A stretch of 64,000 nt of DNA from Chitinophaga pollutisoli (GTDB taxonomy: Bacteria > Bacteroidota > Bacteroidia > Chitinophagales > Chitinophagaceae). The stretch is from positions 744,001 to 808,000 of the forward strand of contig NZ_CP149822.1 in assembly GCF_038396755.1 (NCBI RefSeq). The letters are read 5' to 3'. Made by a program: the position numbers and the translations under genes. Under the pieces are notes generated by a model. The model did no database searches, was not told the origin of the DNA, and saw only the letters and a list, made by a program, of their open reading frames with translations. Every line of letters starts with the position of its first letter. The stretch's first letter is position 1. Below, piece after piece: positions 9,041 through 18,800 of the stretch.

Positions 9041-9451
9041 ATGATGACGCCAAGTGCTTTTGATCCGCTATTTTCCATACTGGAAGAAAAAGGATATTTT
9101 GATCCCAACTTCTTTGATAGAGATTTTCTTTGCAAATCCCTTCAGCTCGAAGATGAGCTCCTCGGTGCATCAAACGCAATGCCCCCTGATGACAACTGGA
9201 GCACCATCTGCTTCGGAAAGGATAATGCCGGTCGATCAAAAGCAATACAAATCCAGTTAATGTTCAATATCGATTATGTTCAAAAGGAAATTAAATTAGA
9301 AAGCATCAATTTCGTATGTTGCAACAAGCATGATACACATAAGATAGTACACCTTACCGACATCCCATCATGTGCGGACCTGGAATTGAAATTGTTCCGG
9401 ATGCGTCGATATAAACAGTTTAAAAGAACTCCTGGGCCTCATCGTTTATGA
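9041..9451 (+). CDS. Hypothetical acidic protein, 136 residues
   Basis: Not recognised. It starts at one of two adjacent ATG codons region (9041) and is acidic at the N-terminus (FDPLFSILEEKGYFDPNFFD) with a basic end (RMRRYKQFKRTPGPHRL). It sits 25 bases after the previous gene and 48 before the next, in the same direction, so it probably belongs to one transcript of element cargo genes. Confidence 0.55.
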   Translation: MMTPSAFDPLFSILEEKGYFDPNFFDRDFLCKSLQLEDELLGASNAMPPDDNWSTICFGKDNAGRSKAIQIQLMFNIDYVQKEIKLESINFVCCNKHDTHKIVHLTDIPSCADLELKLFRMRRYKQFKRTPGPHRL

Positions 9452-9499
9452 TCCAAAAGAAAATAATAGCCGAAATCGTTCTATAAATATTCAGTAAAG

Positions 9500-10057
9500 A
9501 TGATGATCGGGTTAAAAAATATGCATTCGCTTCGGAAATTGCTGAAAGAAAAGTCAGCGAATGGAGCTGTATTACTTTTGGGGCAGAAAACCGGCATTAT
9601 TGAGTTTGATAAGCTCCGATTCCTGAACAACCCAAAGCATGTGCTAAAAGTAAAAAAAGAACATGAATACATGTTCCTGATAAAGGATCTGTTAGAAGCC
9701 ATAGACTATCTGACCAACAATAAGGATGACTATTCCTTCTTTGCCGCAGACATCGATGATATCATTGTAAACATCGGTATGTACCAAACCCACGTTGAAT
9801 GCGCAATTATACTCGAACAGTTGTTAAGGCAAAATCAACAACGGGAACACAGTCCACAACTAAGCGAATTTATCATCCTGAGTGCAAATGAATTCATTGC
9901 AGAGCTGTGTAAGTCTCAGCAGGGCGCCAACCTTGCCAATAAAATATGGGAAAAATTCCACCCCAGTAATATTCCTAAGCCTCAATTATTAAATCTGTCC
10001 CAAAGCCCACGGATCAAAATAACAGACAACCCCAAAAACCATTATAGGAAAAAATAG
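9500..10057 (+). CDS. Hypothetical protein, 185 residues
   Basis: Not recognised. It contains a helical, Lys/Glu-rich N-terminal half (KVKKEHEYMFLIKDLLEAID) and a C-terminal segment WEKFHPSNIPKPQLLNLSQ. That segment resembles the C-terminal pattern WENHFPNDPDYRKW of the gene at 12279 and WKKYAPGWQIPNLF of the gene at 11016. All three start such a block after a helical stretch with a Trp, so these element proteins may share a C-terminal module. No signal peptide or membrane segment. Confidence 0.55.
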   Translation: MMIGLKNMHSLRKLLKEKSANGAVLLLGQKTGIIEFDKLRFLNNPKHVLKVKKEHEYMFLIKDLLEAIDYLTNNKDDYSFFAADIDDIIVNIGMYQTHVECAIILEQLLRQNQQREHSPQLSEFIILSANEFIAELCKSQQGANLANKIWEKFHPSNIPKPQLLNLSQSPRIKITDNPKNHYRKK

Positions 10058-10084
10058 TCAATTTCCCTCAGAAACAAAACTGGT

Positions 10085-10102
10085 GTTGGGTTTGTACCCA
10101 AC
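10085..10102. promoter_or_regulatory. Perfect inverted repeat upstream of the XRE gene, candidate operator
   Basis: GTTGGGT (10085-10091), a four-base spacer TTGT, then ACCCAAC (10096-10102). It lies 32 bases upstream of the XRE regulator's ATG, with a TATTTG promoter-like motif between. The position fits autoregulation by the XRE product. The protein-site pairing is inference. Confidence 0.5.
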
Positions 10103-10134
10103 AATTATTCAGCATCCCTCCCTTTTATTTGCAG

Positions 10135-10356
10135 ATGCAAAAATCACGAACGGATGTGCTTCATATAGTGGGCACCAATCTTCGACTAGCCCGAATTAGC
10201 AAAAACCTATCTCTTACAGAACTATCAAAGCTGACTGGAATTGATAAAGGAGATCTCAGCAAAATGGAAGCTGGCAAAATAAACTTTGGGATTATTACAC
10301 TATATCATTTGAGAGATTCCCTCGAAATCGGAATTGAACAATTTTTCCAGGAATGA
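10135..10356 (+). CDS. XRE-family helix-turn-helix regulator
   Basis: 73 residues from the ATG at 10135; an upstream TTG would add only two. The sequence is essentially one lambda-Cro/XRE HTH: GTNLRLARISKNLSLTELSK, then LTGIDKGDLSKMEAGKINFG, then a closing helix (TLYHLRDSLEIGIEQFF). With a perfect palindrome just upstream it probably represses its own transcription and perhaps that of the element. It follows three unrecognised genes in the same direction. Confidence 0.88.
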   Translation: MQKSRTDVLHIVGTNLRLARISKNLSLTELSKLTGIDKGDLSKMEAGKINFGIITLYHLRDSLEIGIEQFFQE

Positions 10357-10432
10357 TAATTCCGAAACTTATCGCAAGGTAAAACGGCCTTCATTAGCCG
10401 ATTTTTCAATATATTTATTCAAATGATAAGCT

Positions 10433-11029
10433 TTGACAATCTACAGATTTAAAAAAGAGCTATACACGCGGGGGCTTGCAAGCTATGACTATTTAACCGA
10501 TGAAAACTTCTCGATTCATTTTTCCACCAGCGACTATCTTTCTCGCAATAGAATATACCTGCAATGGTACATGGAAAAATCATTCTACTTGAAAAATGAC
10601 CTCAGCAAAGAAATAACCGCCCATACTTTAAATAAATATATTAGGGATAAAAATGCTGTATCCGAAGGGGTTGAGACCCACCTCAGCCTGGGTGCATCCT
10701 TTTTTTATAACTTCAATGGAGAAGCATTTCACTTTCTATTTGAGCAATCGGATAAAATGCAAACCGCAACTGCACTCCTGGAAACAATACTGAAGGCAAA
10801 AAGTAAAATCGTACGACTCCCGATTCAATCTGTAGCCAATGCATTGGCTGCCATAGCCGATAAATCGATCTCCAGCACTGACTTCGACAACCCATTGTTA
10901 AAAGCGAACTTCATTCGCTCGCTAAACCGGGAGACCTTTCTAGCCCAAAGTATTTTCAATGACTATCATTTAAACAAGAAAAGGGCTGGAAAACTACCCA
11001 CATGGAAAAGGCAACCTACTTCCGCCTGA
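10433..11029 (+). CDS. Hypothetical protein, 198 residues, TTG start
   Basis: Not recognised. The frame is open from a TTG at 10433 and no ATG fits near the N-terminus, so the start is uncertain. The product is soluble and rich in aromatic residues (YLSRNRIYLQWYMEKSFYLK). A middle helical region (KMQTATALLETILKAKSKIV) precedes SVANALAAIADKS. It lies 76 bases downstream of the XRE gene. Its end overlaps by 14 bases the convergent gene at 11016. Confidence 0.5.
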   Translation: MTIYRFKKELYTRGLASYDYLTDENFSIHFSTSDYLSRNRIYLQWYMEKSFYLKNDLSKEITAHTLNKYIRDKNAVSEGVETHLSLGASFFYNFNGEAFHFLFEQSDKMQTATALLETILKAKSKIVRLPIQSVANALAAIADKSISSTDFDNPLLKANFIRSLNRETFLAQSIFNDYHLNKKRAGKLPTWKRQPTSA

Positions 11030-11612
11030 TCTTCACATCAAAATAATTTTTGAAATCGCTTTTCCTTACCATAAAATTTTGTTTGGATTGGTTCTTTTTC
11101 GCGCGGCGTAGGAATAAGTTCGGGATCTGCCATCCAGGTGCGTACTTCTTCCAGGTGTCGATGGCATACTTCTCTCCCCATTTCGAGTGTGACAAAATAG
11201 ATAGCTCCTCCATTATCTTCTTCCGCTTCACAAACCCAACCTCGGCCAAATTTTTGTGTTTTGCTGAATACTTTGCAAGTAATTTTTTGAGGTTTTTACA
11301 CCTTTTTGAAAAAGATAAAACATCCCTCATATTATAATATAACCTGTCAAATTCAAATCTTAGACAGAGATCAAACTTATTATGATCCCTCCTCAGTTCA
11401 TTAAACGCATTCGATAAACTTTTGGTTTTATAGAAACTGTAGGCTACTCTGTCTCCATGCTCGTACCATTGCTCCATTTCCGAATCCTTCAGAAAACGAA
11501 TGCTTTCTACGTAGGTGCCTCTGTTTTCCACAGCAACATATATCCTATCCTGTTTCAAGGCCTGATCAATAAGTTGGCATAATTTCCGAACATCGAGAAT
11601 ATTCACTTGCAT
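11016..11612 (-). CDS. Hypothetical protein, about 198 residues
   Basis: Not recognised. I prefer the ATG at 11612; the frame stays open to a TTG at 11735. The product is basic and helical, with a Lys-rich coiled segment (FSKRCKNLKKLLAKYSAKHK) and a C-terminal WKKYAPGWQIPNLFLRRAKK block. It is the only minus-strand gene among the plus-strand cargo genes at 8.4-12.9 kb and is convergent with the gene ending at 11029. Confidence 0.5.
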   Translation of the reverse strand: MQVNILDVRKLCQLIDQALKQDRIYVAVENRGTYVESIRFLKDSEMEQWYEHGDRVAYSFYKTKSLSNAFNELRRDHNKFDLCLRFEFDRLYYNMRDVLSFSKRCKNLKKLLAKYSAKHKNLAEVGFVKRKKIMEELSILSHSKWGEKYAIDTWKKYAPGWQIPNLFLRRAKKNQSKQNFMVRKSDFKNYFDVKIRRK

Positions 11613-11818
11613 GGAATAACATTTTAGATGATCCAAACGGTCAATATTACTCCCTAAGCAAGAATGGAAATGCCATATACATCCATGTGGTGAAAAATTT
11701 ATTCTTCCACCAAATGCATGCAATACTTCTCTCAAAAGAATTTATTGCACATCCACCAAACTAGCATTTATTCGGAATTTTAACTGTTAACTTCCCTGAT
11801 ATCACGAATTCGCATTTT

Positions 11819-12214
11819 ATGAATATTATACTCACAGAATCTCAAAAAGCAGAGTTAGCAAATAGTGTATATACGTTTTTCGAGGGTCCGGGGCATGGCT
11901 GGTTGAAGGTACCGCTCAGCCACATACTAATGCTCGGAATTGAACATGATATTACACCCTGTTCTTTCATTAGCAGGAGGCATGGCTATTTAGAAGAAGA
12001 TGATGACTTTGGAACTTTCCAAAAAGCTTATTATTCAGCAATTGGTGACGGAAAGGTCAAATTACAAATACGAGAAATATACTCCGTCAATGCGCCCGGT
12101 ATAAGTATGCACAGGTTCTATGGATATAGATTAAAAATAGAAGAGCGAAAAAATGCCAGCATTCGGCCAATGATACGGAAGTTAAAGGGGAATTCAAGGT
12201 CACGCAAAGTATAG
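11819..12214 (+). CDS. Conserved hypothetical protein with GHGWLKVP and YLEEDDD motifs
   Basis: 131 residues. The pattern GPGHGWLKVPLSHILMLGI, then TPCSFISRRHGYLEEDDDFG, recalls a small protein family seen on phages and plasmids of many bacteria, with HGxLxVP followed by YLEEDCD. I know of no settled function for it. It is a good marker that this is mobile-element cargo. The gene lies 64 bases before the next one in the same direction. Confidence 0.55.
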   Translation: MNIILTESQKAELANSVYTFFEGPGHGWLKVPLSHILMLGIEHDITPCSFISRRHGYLEEDDDFGTFQKAYYSAIGDGKVKLQIREIYSVNAPGISMHRFYGYRLKIEERKNASIRPMIRKLKGNSRSRKV

Positions 12215-12278
12215 ACCTGCTCTTTCTCCAAAAATATCTGAATCTCAAAAAGTGTTGTAAAAATTCAAAATTTCCGTC

Positions 12279-12881
12279 ATGATTATTAAAAACACGCAAC
12301 TACAGGAAGTACTTTCCGAACTCAGAAAAAGCAGAACCGTTGGATTCCGTACCGTAAGCTATCAAGCGGATATTATCCGGCCACCATTGAGCTTTCACAC
12401 AAATGACGGCGATCAAACTGATACAAACAAAAATGCAAAAAAGGAAAACTATGAAATCAACCTTTTAATCCATGCAGCAGAAAATTTGATTATAGATAAA
12501 TCCCTCGAAAAAGAGTTCATGCATAAATTCCCTACTGGTGAAATGGTTTTCAACCTGGCAGATGTATCAGAGTACTTGTGGCTGGCAAATCTGCTGCAGC
12601 ATGTCACGAGAAATCTCACATCCAACTATAACAATGAAAATATCGGGTTCGCGGATTATTGGAATAAACGTTCGATTTATCCCTTTGATGCACTTGTGAG
12701 TGAATTATTAAAGACTGAAAATGGTAGATACCTACTTGAAAATTGCTGGGAAAACCATTTCCCCAATGACCCAGACTACAGAAAATGGATTCCAGGGCCC
12801 CAGACCGGTGAAAAACATTCCAAGAACAAACATGCACGAGTACAAACGAAATCGAAAAACAAAGGTGGCCCTAATCGTTAA
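12279..12881 (+). CDS. Hypothetical protein, 200 residues
   Basis: Not recognised. A basic N-terminus (MIIKNTQLQEVLSELRKSRT) and a hydrophilic middle are followed by a helical block (FADYWNKRSIYPFDALVSEL) and a C-terminal module WENHFPNDPDYRKWIPGPQT with a strongly basic tail. The W-x-x-H/K-F/Y-x-P module resembles the ends of the proteins at 9500 and 11016. It is the last plus-strand gene before the excisionase/integrase pair on the other strand. Confidence 0.5.
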   Translation: MIIKNTQLQEVLSELRKSRTVGFRTVSYQADIIRPPLSFHTNDGDQTDTNKNAKKENYEINLLIHAAENLIIDKSLEKEFMHKFPTGEMVFNLADVSEYLWLANLLQHVTRNLTSNYNNENIGFADYWNKRSIYPFDALVSELLKTENGRYLLENCWENHFPNDPDYRKWIPGPQTGEKHSKNKHARVQTKSKNKGGPNR

Positions 12882-12945
12882 GACTACCCTTAAAGGCTCA
12901 TGCTACCCAAGCTATAATCCGAACTTTTAGTGGACACATAAAAGC

Positions 12946-13314
12946 CTATTTCCACTCATCCTTCATCCATTGTTTGACAACTTTACTTTTCTCCAACAAT
13001 TTCTCGATGTCTTTATAGTCGTAATAAAGGGCGCCTCCCATCTTTGTATACGGCAATGTTCCATTATCCCTTAGCGTCTGTAGCGTTCCCGCCGAGAGAT
13101 TCAACATCTTTCTCACTTCATAGGACTTCAACCATTTTCTCTCAGCAGGATGCAGCTGCGCCTTCAATAGTTCCTCAATTTCCTTCAGTAGTTCCGCTTT
13201 GAATTTAATGAGATCCTCAAAAGTGATCCAAGGAACATTTGAATGCTGGTTACGAGTGGTATCTATATCTCCTTTCATAAAAATGCGGTTTGCAACAATT
13301 TCGTATTGTCGCAA
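12946..13314 (-). CDS. Helix-turn-helix protein, excisionase-like
   Basis: 122 residues. The C-terminal half carries a MerR/excisionase-type winged HTH: KWLKSYEVRKMLNLSAGTLQ, then TLRDNGTLPYTKMGGALYYD, then YKDIEKLLEKSKV. This form (HTH_17 type, recognising DNA with a short wing) is typical of Bacteroidota conjugative-element excisionases. It lies 39 bases downstream of the integrase stop on the same strand, which supports a role as directionality factor or regulator for that integrase. The N-terminal half includes a Leu/Glu helix (LIKFKAELLKEIEELLKAQL) that may dimerise. Confidence 0.85.
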   Translation of the reverse strand: MRQYEIVANRIFMKGDIDTTRNQHSNVPWITFEDLIKFKAELLKEIEELLKAQLHPAERKWLKSYEVRKMLNLSAGTLQTLRDNGTLPYTKMGGALYYDYKDIEKLLEKSKVVKQWMKDEWK

Positions 13315-13353
13315 GACCGCATTCTACAGATCGCACCATGTGGCAATAAAAAA

Positions 13354-14628
13354 TCACCTCAAATTGGACGGGCGTGAGTTGCTAATAAACTCGCCAGGAC
13401 TTGGAAGCATCTTCCGCTTATCAGTTGCAATTTGTACTTTAATCATTGCTTCCTCAGCCATTTCCTCATCAACCATCGTATACAAGTCGGTTGTTGTAAG
13501 TTTTGTGTGCCCCATTATTTCCTTGATTATTTTAATATCAACTCCTGCTTTAATGGCATAATAGCCAAAAGTGTGTCGCGCCCTATGAAACCTTAAAGGG
13601 AAACCGATCCCGAAAATCTCTGTAAGAATTTTCAAACACCGGTTAACATGCTGATTCGTTACTGGGGGAAACACAGTCCCATTGGCCACTGATTCCGGCC
13701 GGTCCTTATACTTCTTAACTAAAGCAACAGCCTGGTCAATTAAAGGGACAGCCTCCAATTCTATTGTCTTTTGTCGGTACATTGTACACCAAAACTTTCC
13801 ATTGGAACTTATCTCGAAATCATTCATTGAAAGACGGGAAACTTCAGCAAAAGCAAATCCGGTGAAACAACTAAACATAAACAAATCCCTGACATAATCC
13901 AGCTGGGGATCACTGAGTCGTTTTGTTTCAATTAATTTGAGCTGATGGGGACGTAATTTTACCTTTGGAACTTTTGCACGACTTACCTTGAACTTACTGA
14001 ATGGTGCCTGTTTAAACCAACCCAAATTCTCACCCCACTTAATAATGCCTTTAAATCGTTCAAGGTGATGAGCTAATCCGTTGCCTTTACATGGTTTAGA
14101 TTTATCTATCGGATTTTGAATGATGTATGCCTCCAAATCTAACATAAACTCATAATTTAATACTTTAATATGAGCGTCTTTCTGCTTGAATTGGTGTTGA
14201 ACAAAATTCAGCACGTACTTCCGAGTTGTTATAAAATTCTTCCAGGTACCCGCCTTTAATTCCGGCATAAACTTTTTCTCGTGCCTTTCGAAAAGTTTAT
14301 CAATTGTATGCCCCTTGTTGCTTTTACCCGTATATGCATCTTTTACCTGAAGGGCAGTAACATGCTCCTGGGTTTCTGAAAGATTCCTGAATAGATTACG
14401 AACTTTCGTTCTCACGTTTTGGATATAGTTGTTTATATCTTTAGCTTCTTGGTTTTTACCCCTAACGGATTCTGAATCAGGATCCCATTTTTCTGCTGAA
14501 ATAAATTCGCCTAGAGAAAATTCTTTGGGGGGACCGTCAATTGTGATCCGTCCGAAGATGCAAACCCGGTTAGCATCTTTTTTGTCTTTCCGAGTGATAA
14601 AATCCAGGCTGAGAGTGTGAGCTGCCAT
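13354..14628 (-). CDS. Site-specific tyrosine recombinase (integrase)
   Basis: 424 residues from the ATG at 14628 (MAAHTLSLDFITRKDKKD); a longer frame reaches 14712. The N-terminal arm-binding and SAM-like core-binding domains lie at about 1-215. The catalytic domain follows. Visible catalytic residues are HxxR as HRARHTF (His at about 348, Arg at about 351), a later His in IMGHTKL (about 374) and the nucleophile Tyr in TTTDLYTMV (about 383). The position of the first catalytic Arg reads CFTGFAFAEVSRL, so the usual Arg is absent, as also reported for the Bacteroides IntDOT. It is paired with the HTH gene at 12946 and faces a repeat-rich region at 14.7-15.0 kb likely to hold the attachment site. 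It probably integrates the element to its left. Confidence 0.93.
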   Translation of the reverse strand: MAAHTLSLDFITRKDKKDANRVCIFGRITIDGPPKEFSLGEFISAEKWDPDSESVRGKNQEAKDINNYIQNVRTKVRNLFRNLSETQEHVTALQVKDAYTGKSNKGHTIDKLFERHEKKFMPELKAGTWKNFITTRKYVLNFVQHQFKQKDAHIKVLNYEFMLDLEAYIIQNPIDKSKPCKGNGLAHHLERFKGIIKWGENLGWFKQAPFSKFKVSRAKVPKVKLRPHQLKLIETKRLSDPQLDYVRDLFMFSCFTGFAFAEVSRLSMNDFEISSNGKFWCTMYRQKTIELEAVPLIDQAVALVKKYKDRPESVANGTVFPPVTNQHVNRCLKILTEIFGIGFPLRFHRARHTFGYYAIKAGVDIKIIKEIMGHTKLTTTDLYTMVDEEMAEEAMIKVQIATDKRKMLPSPGEFISNSRPSNLR

Positions 14629-14697
14629 TGTTTTTGAATTTTGATGGTGATTGAATTGATTTTTCTCCGAAGGCAGACCTGTTACTGTGGGGGAGTA

Positions 14698-14990
14698 AAA
14701 AAACAAATTCAAAACTCATCAAAACGCATCAAATTAAATGACGCAAAGCGATGGCTATCAGTAGAATAAGCGGAATGCCGTGAGTAAAAATAAGCCTAAA
14801 TAAAACTCACGGAATAACTCACAGATAGATTGTAATGGATTGATATGATTTGATATGCGGGAAAAACAAGAAAGCCCGTAAACATTGTGTTTTACGAGCT
14901 TTCTATGGAGACTGGGCTCCTGAAGGTCGTCCTGTCGGGACAATTTTCGAACCACTTTTTGGAGGATTTGAGGAAATTGGTTTCAGAAAA
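14698..14990. other. Candidate attachment (att) and arm-site region next to the integrase
   Basis: Just upstream of the integrase gene there are several short repeats: CATCAAAACGCATCAAAT near 14720, CCGTGAGT (14778-14785) inverted with ACTCACGG (14805-14812), another ACTCAC at 14817-14822, and TGATATGATTTGATATG near 14841. A conserved-looking block follows at about 14910-14985 (GGGCTCCTGAAGG ... CGGGACAATTTTCGAACC). Such repeats fit integrase arm sites and a core next to int. I found no second copy of the block in this window, so the boundary is not proven. Confidence 0.4.
14869..14904. terminator. Strong hairpin at the end of the small element, terminator-like
   Basis: AGAAAGC-C-CGTAAA (14869-14882) pairs with TTTACG-A-GCTTTCT (14891-14904), a 13-pair stem with one mismatch and an 8-base loop. 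No long T-tract follows on either strand, so it could be a terminator of a neighbouring chromosomal transcript or a structural part of the att region. Confidence 0.45.
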
Positions 14991-15303
14991 AAGCTATTAA
15001 TACCAGCTAAATATGGGGGTTGAAAAACCCTGTATTTTTTATACAATGTTGCAAAAACATAATTTTTTTCGCGAATTATAGTTAACGTTTTTGTTACCAT
15101 TTGTTTTGTGGTTCAGGATATCTGAAGAACGACTTTATGAAGCAAATCTGTTATCCATAGGGCATTTCTCCGGTTACTCGAACATTTTGTCGGCTATTAA
15201 CTAACTAATCAGCTCGATTCTATTAACCACCCCATTTTAGAGAAAATAGTATCTATAAGGAAAAAAAGTGATTTTTGCAACAGTATTGCACGGATTTTTT
15301 TCT

Positions 15304-15311
15304 TAAATTTG
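15304..15311 (+). promoter_or_regulatory. Bacteroidota -7 promoter motif (TAAATTTG)
   Basis: TAAATTTG matches the TAnnTTTG consensus used by the Bacteroidota primary sigma factor. A TTG at 15286-15288 could be the -33 element. The motif ends only 7 bases before the ATG at 15319, so the transcript of the metal operon may be almost leaderless, or transcription may start elsewhere. Confidence 0.4.
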
Positions 15312-15318
15312 CACTTGC

Positions 15319-15642
15319 ATGAAATGGATAGCAACCATATTAGTAATTTACTTCACGGCACTTTTCGGTGCTCCGTGCAGCGATGCTAAGAATGTTTGTG
15401 CGGAACTAAAATCTCCATCCAAAGACCTTAGTCATAATCATAATCAAGACAAAGACGATAATTGTTCCCCGTTTTGCCAGTGCACTTGTTGCAGTGTTTC
15501 AGTAACCTCCTTTAAGTTTAACTTACCAGAATTTAATATCCCTTTACGAGAATTTAAAGCCAAAAAGGGTTCAATAAGGGATTGTTTTTTTGTTTCCAAC
15601 TACTCCGGAAATATTTGGCAGCCGCCGAGATTTAACGCTTAA
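15319..15642 (+). CDS. DUF6660 family Cys/His-rich exported protein
   Basis: 107 residues with a signal peptide (MKWIATILVIYFTALFGAPC), a His/Asp segment (LSHNHNQDKDD) and the Cys cluster CSPFCQCTCC. It ends NIWQPPRFNA. The protein at 41799 has the same plan: signal peptide ending APC, CSPFCVCMCC and IWQPPQL. Small proteins of this type commonly precede CusA/CzcA genes in Bacteroidota, and the Cys cluster suggests periplasmic metal binding. The exact role is unknown. It lies 194 bases upstream of the RND pump gene and probably opens the metal operon. Confidence 0.8.
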   Translation: MKWIATILVIYFTALFGAPCSDAKNVCAELKSPSKDLSHNHNQDKDDNCSPFCQCTCCSVSVTSFKFNLPEFNIPLREFKAKKGSIRDCFFVSNYSGNIWQPPRFNA

Positions 15643-15836
15643 TTTCTTTTAGATCGTGTCTTATCGTTTGATATGCATTTTGTGCATATCGTCCGTAACA
15701 TCATTGCTTTTCGGCTTTGATCAGGTGTTGTACAATTTACGTATAACAATACACAGCACGCATCTTTCCCGCCTTTTTCCATTCTGAGAAAAGGACTACA
15801 TATCTTTTTACTAAGCGTTAAATAACAAAATACACT

Positions 15837-18800
15837 GTGTTAGATCGTATTATTAAATTCAGTATAAAGAACAAAATCATTATTGGTTTAATGACTTTGT
15901 TACTTATAATATGGGGAGCGTGGAGTGCCACCAAATTGCCCATAGATGCCGTCCCTGATATTACCAACAATCAGGTTCAGATATTTACTACCTGTCCAAC
16001 ATTGGCAGGACAAGAAGTAGAACAACTGGTAACCTTTCCCATAGAGCAAAGTATTGCCAATGTTCCGAAGATCGAAGAAATACGCAGCATTTCCCGTTTC
16101 GGACTTTCGGTGATAACCGTTGTTTTTGAAGAGGAAGTAGACATATATTTTGCCAGGCAGCTCATTAATGAAAGACTAAAAGAGGCTGTTGATAAAATAC
16201 CTCAGGGAATCGGAACGCCGGAAATGGCACCAGTCAGTACAGGTTTAGGTGAAGTGTACCAGTATATCATTCACCCTAAAAAGGGAAGCGAAAAGAAGTA
16301 CAACGCAAAAGACCTTCGCACGATGCAGGATTGGATCGTTGCCAGGCAATTATATGGTACTCCGGGTATTGCCGAAGTGAACAGCTTTGGAGGTCAATTG
16401 AAGCAATACGAAGTTGCTGTGAATCCCGATAGGTTGAGAGCAATGGGAGTAAGTATCCCGGATATTTTTACAGCTCTTGAAAAGAACAACCAGAACACGG
16501 GGGGGCATATATCGACAAAAAGCCAAATGCCTATTTTATCAGAGGTATAGGTCTGGTAACGTCTTTAGATGACGTTAGAAGGATTGTGGTCAAAAATTCC
16601 GGAGCCGTGCCAATATATATTAATGACGTTGCTGAAGTAAAATTTGGCAACGCAGTAAGGTATGGCGCTTTAACTTATAATGGAGAAGTAGACGCTGTAG
16701 GCGGCGTAGTGATGATGTTGAAAGGGGAAAACAGTAACGAGGTGGTTAAGCGGATAAAAGAAAAGCTGCCTACTATTCAGCAGTCGCTACCTGATGATAT
16801 TACGATCGAACCATACCTGGACAGGACTGATCTTGTGGGTCGTGCTATCAGTACAGTGGAAAAGAATTTGATTGAAGGAGCGCTGATAGTGATTTTTGTA
16901 CTGGTATTGTTCCTTGGGAATTTCCGGGCCGGATTGATCGTAGCATCTGCCATTCCCCTTGCAATGTTATTTGCACTTGGAATGATGAACGTATTCGGAG
17001 TGAGCGCCAACCTGATGAGTTTGGGAGCTATAGACTTCGGGCTGATCGTAGATGGGGCTGTTATCGTCGTTGAAGCTACCATGCACCATCTTGGTCTGCG
17101 AAAATCGACGGCCAAGCTGACTCAATCTGAAATGGATGATGAAGTATTTACCTCGGCGTCCAAAATACGTACCAGTGCTGCTTTTGGAGAAATCATTATC
17201 CTCATTGTATATATCCCCATTCTTACTTTGGTTGGTGTTGAAGGCAAAATGTTCCGCCCAATGGCCCAGACAGTTGGCTTTGCCATTTTCGGAGCATTGA
17301 TATTATCACTGACCTATATCCCTATGATGTGTGCTTTGTTTTTATCAAAGAAACCCAGTCACAAACGCACATTTAGTGACAAGATGATGGGCAGATTACA
17401 AAGTTGGTATCAACCATTGTTACAAAAAGCTATCCGGATTAAATATGTTGTAGTGGGTGTCACCGTTGGCATTTTTGCTATTGCCATATTTTTCTTCAGC
17501 AGAATGGGTGGAGAGTTCATTCCTCAACTACAAGAGGGAGACTATGCGTTTCACTGTATTCTACCACAGGGAAGTTCCTTGAATCAAAGTATCGAAACTT
17601 CCATGCAGGCTTCGCGAATTATCAAACAATTCGATGAAGTCAAGATGGTTGTAGGTAAAACAGGCGCAGCCGAAGTGCCTACAGATCCGATGCCTCCTGA
17701 AGCTACAGACTTAATGGTCGTCCTTAAACCTCAGGATGAATGGAAATCTGAACGAAGTTATACGGAGCTAGCAGAAGCTATAATGGAAAAATTGGAAGTT
17801 ATACCCGGCGTGTTCTTTGAAAAGAACCAGCCGATACAGATGCGTTTTAATGAGCTGATGACTGGAATCAGACAGGATGTAGCAGTCAAGATATTTGGGG
17901 AGAATATCGATACGCTAGCATCTTATGCGCAAGAAGTAAGTGAGGTTATTCAAAGTGTACCCGGAGCAACTTCTCCTCAAGTTGAACGGGTTAGCGGGCT
18001 TCCGCAGATCAATGTTGAATATGATCGCACCCGAATTGCCAACTACGGATTGACAATACAGGACGTAAATGATGTGGTAAGTACTGCTTTTGCTGGCAAA
18101 AGCTCGGGCCAAGTGTATGAAAACGAAAGGCGATTTGATTTGGTTGTCCGGTTGGATAGTGCACATAGAAGTAGCATAGATGATGTAAATAACCTGATGA
18201 TACCTACAAGTACAGGCATACAAATACCTCTATCACAGATTGCAAATGTTGAATACAAGTTGGGGCCTGCGCAAATAAGCCGGGAAGCAGGAAAACGTCG
18301 TATTGTTATAGGTTTCAACGTTTCGGGCAGAGATGTACAGAGTGTCGTGGAAGATATACAGCAACAATTATCAGCTAAAGTCAAGCTGCCTTCAGGATAT
18401 TACTTCACCTACGGTGGACAGTTTGAGAATCTGAAAAAAGCGAGTGACCGCTTGATGATCGCAGTTCCTGTTTCACTACTGCTAATTTTTATGTTATTGT
18501 ATTTCACGTTTCACTCCTTTAAGCAAGCTACATTAATATTTACGGCAATTCCTATGAGCGCTATTGGAGGCGTCTTTGCATTAATGCTTCGGGGGATGCC
18601 TTTCAGCATCAGTGCTGGTATCGGATTTATTGCCCTGTTTGGGGTTGCTGTATTAAATGGTATCGTGCTAATAGGAACGTTCAATCAGTTAAAAAAAGAA
18701 GGTATGAATGATGTGTTCCAAAGGGTCAAGGAAGGTACGATGACCCGTTTGCGACCGGTATTAATGACGGCAACAGTGGCTTCTTTGGGCTTTTTGCCAA

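Noticed and set aside
10713..10895. Minus-strand ORFs inside plus-strand genes (many, such as this one)
   Set aside because: Shadow frames of a better-supported gene; no start context, family motif or independent promoter.
14903..15100. Short ORF and TTCGAACC motif resembling a tRNA T-loop
   Set aside because: No cloverleaf can be folded around it; more likely part of the att/repeat region.
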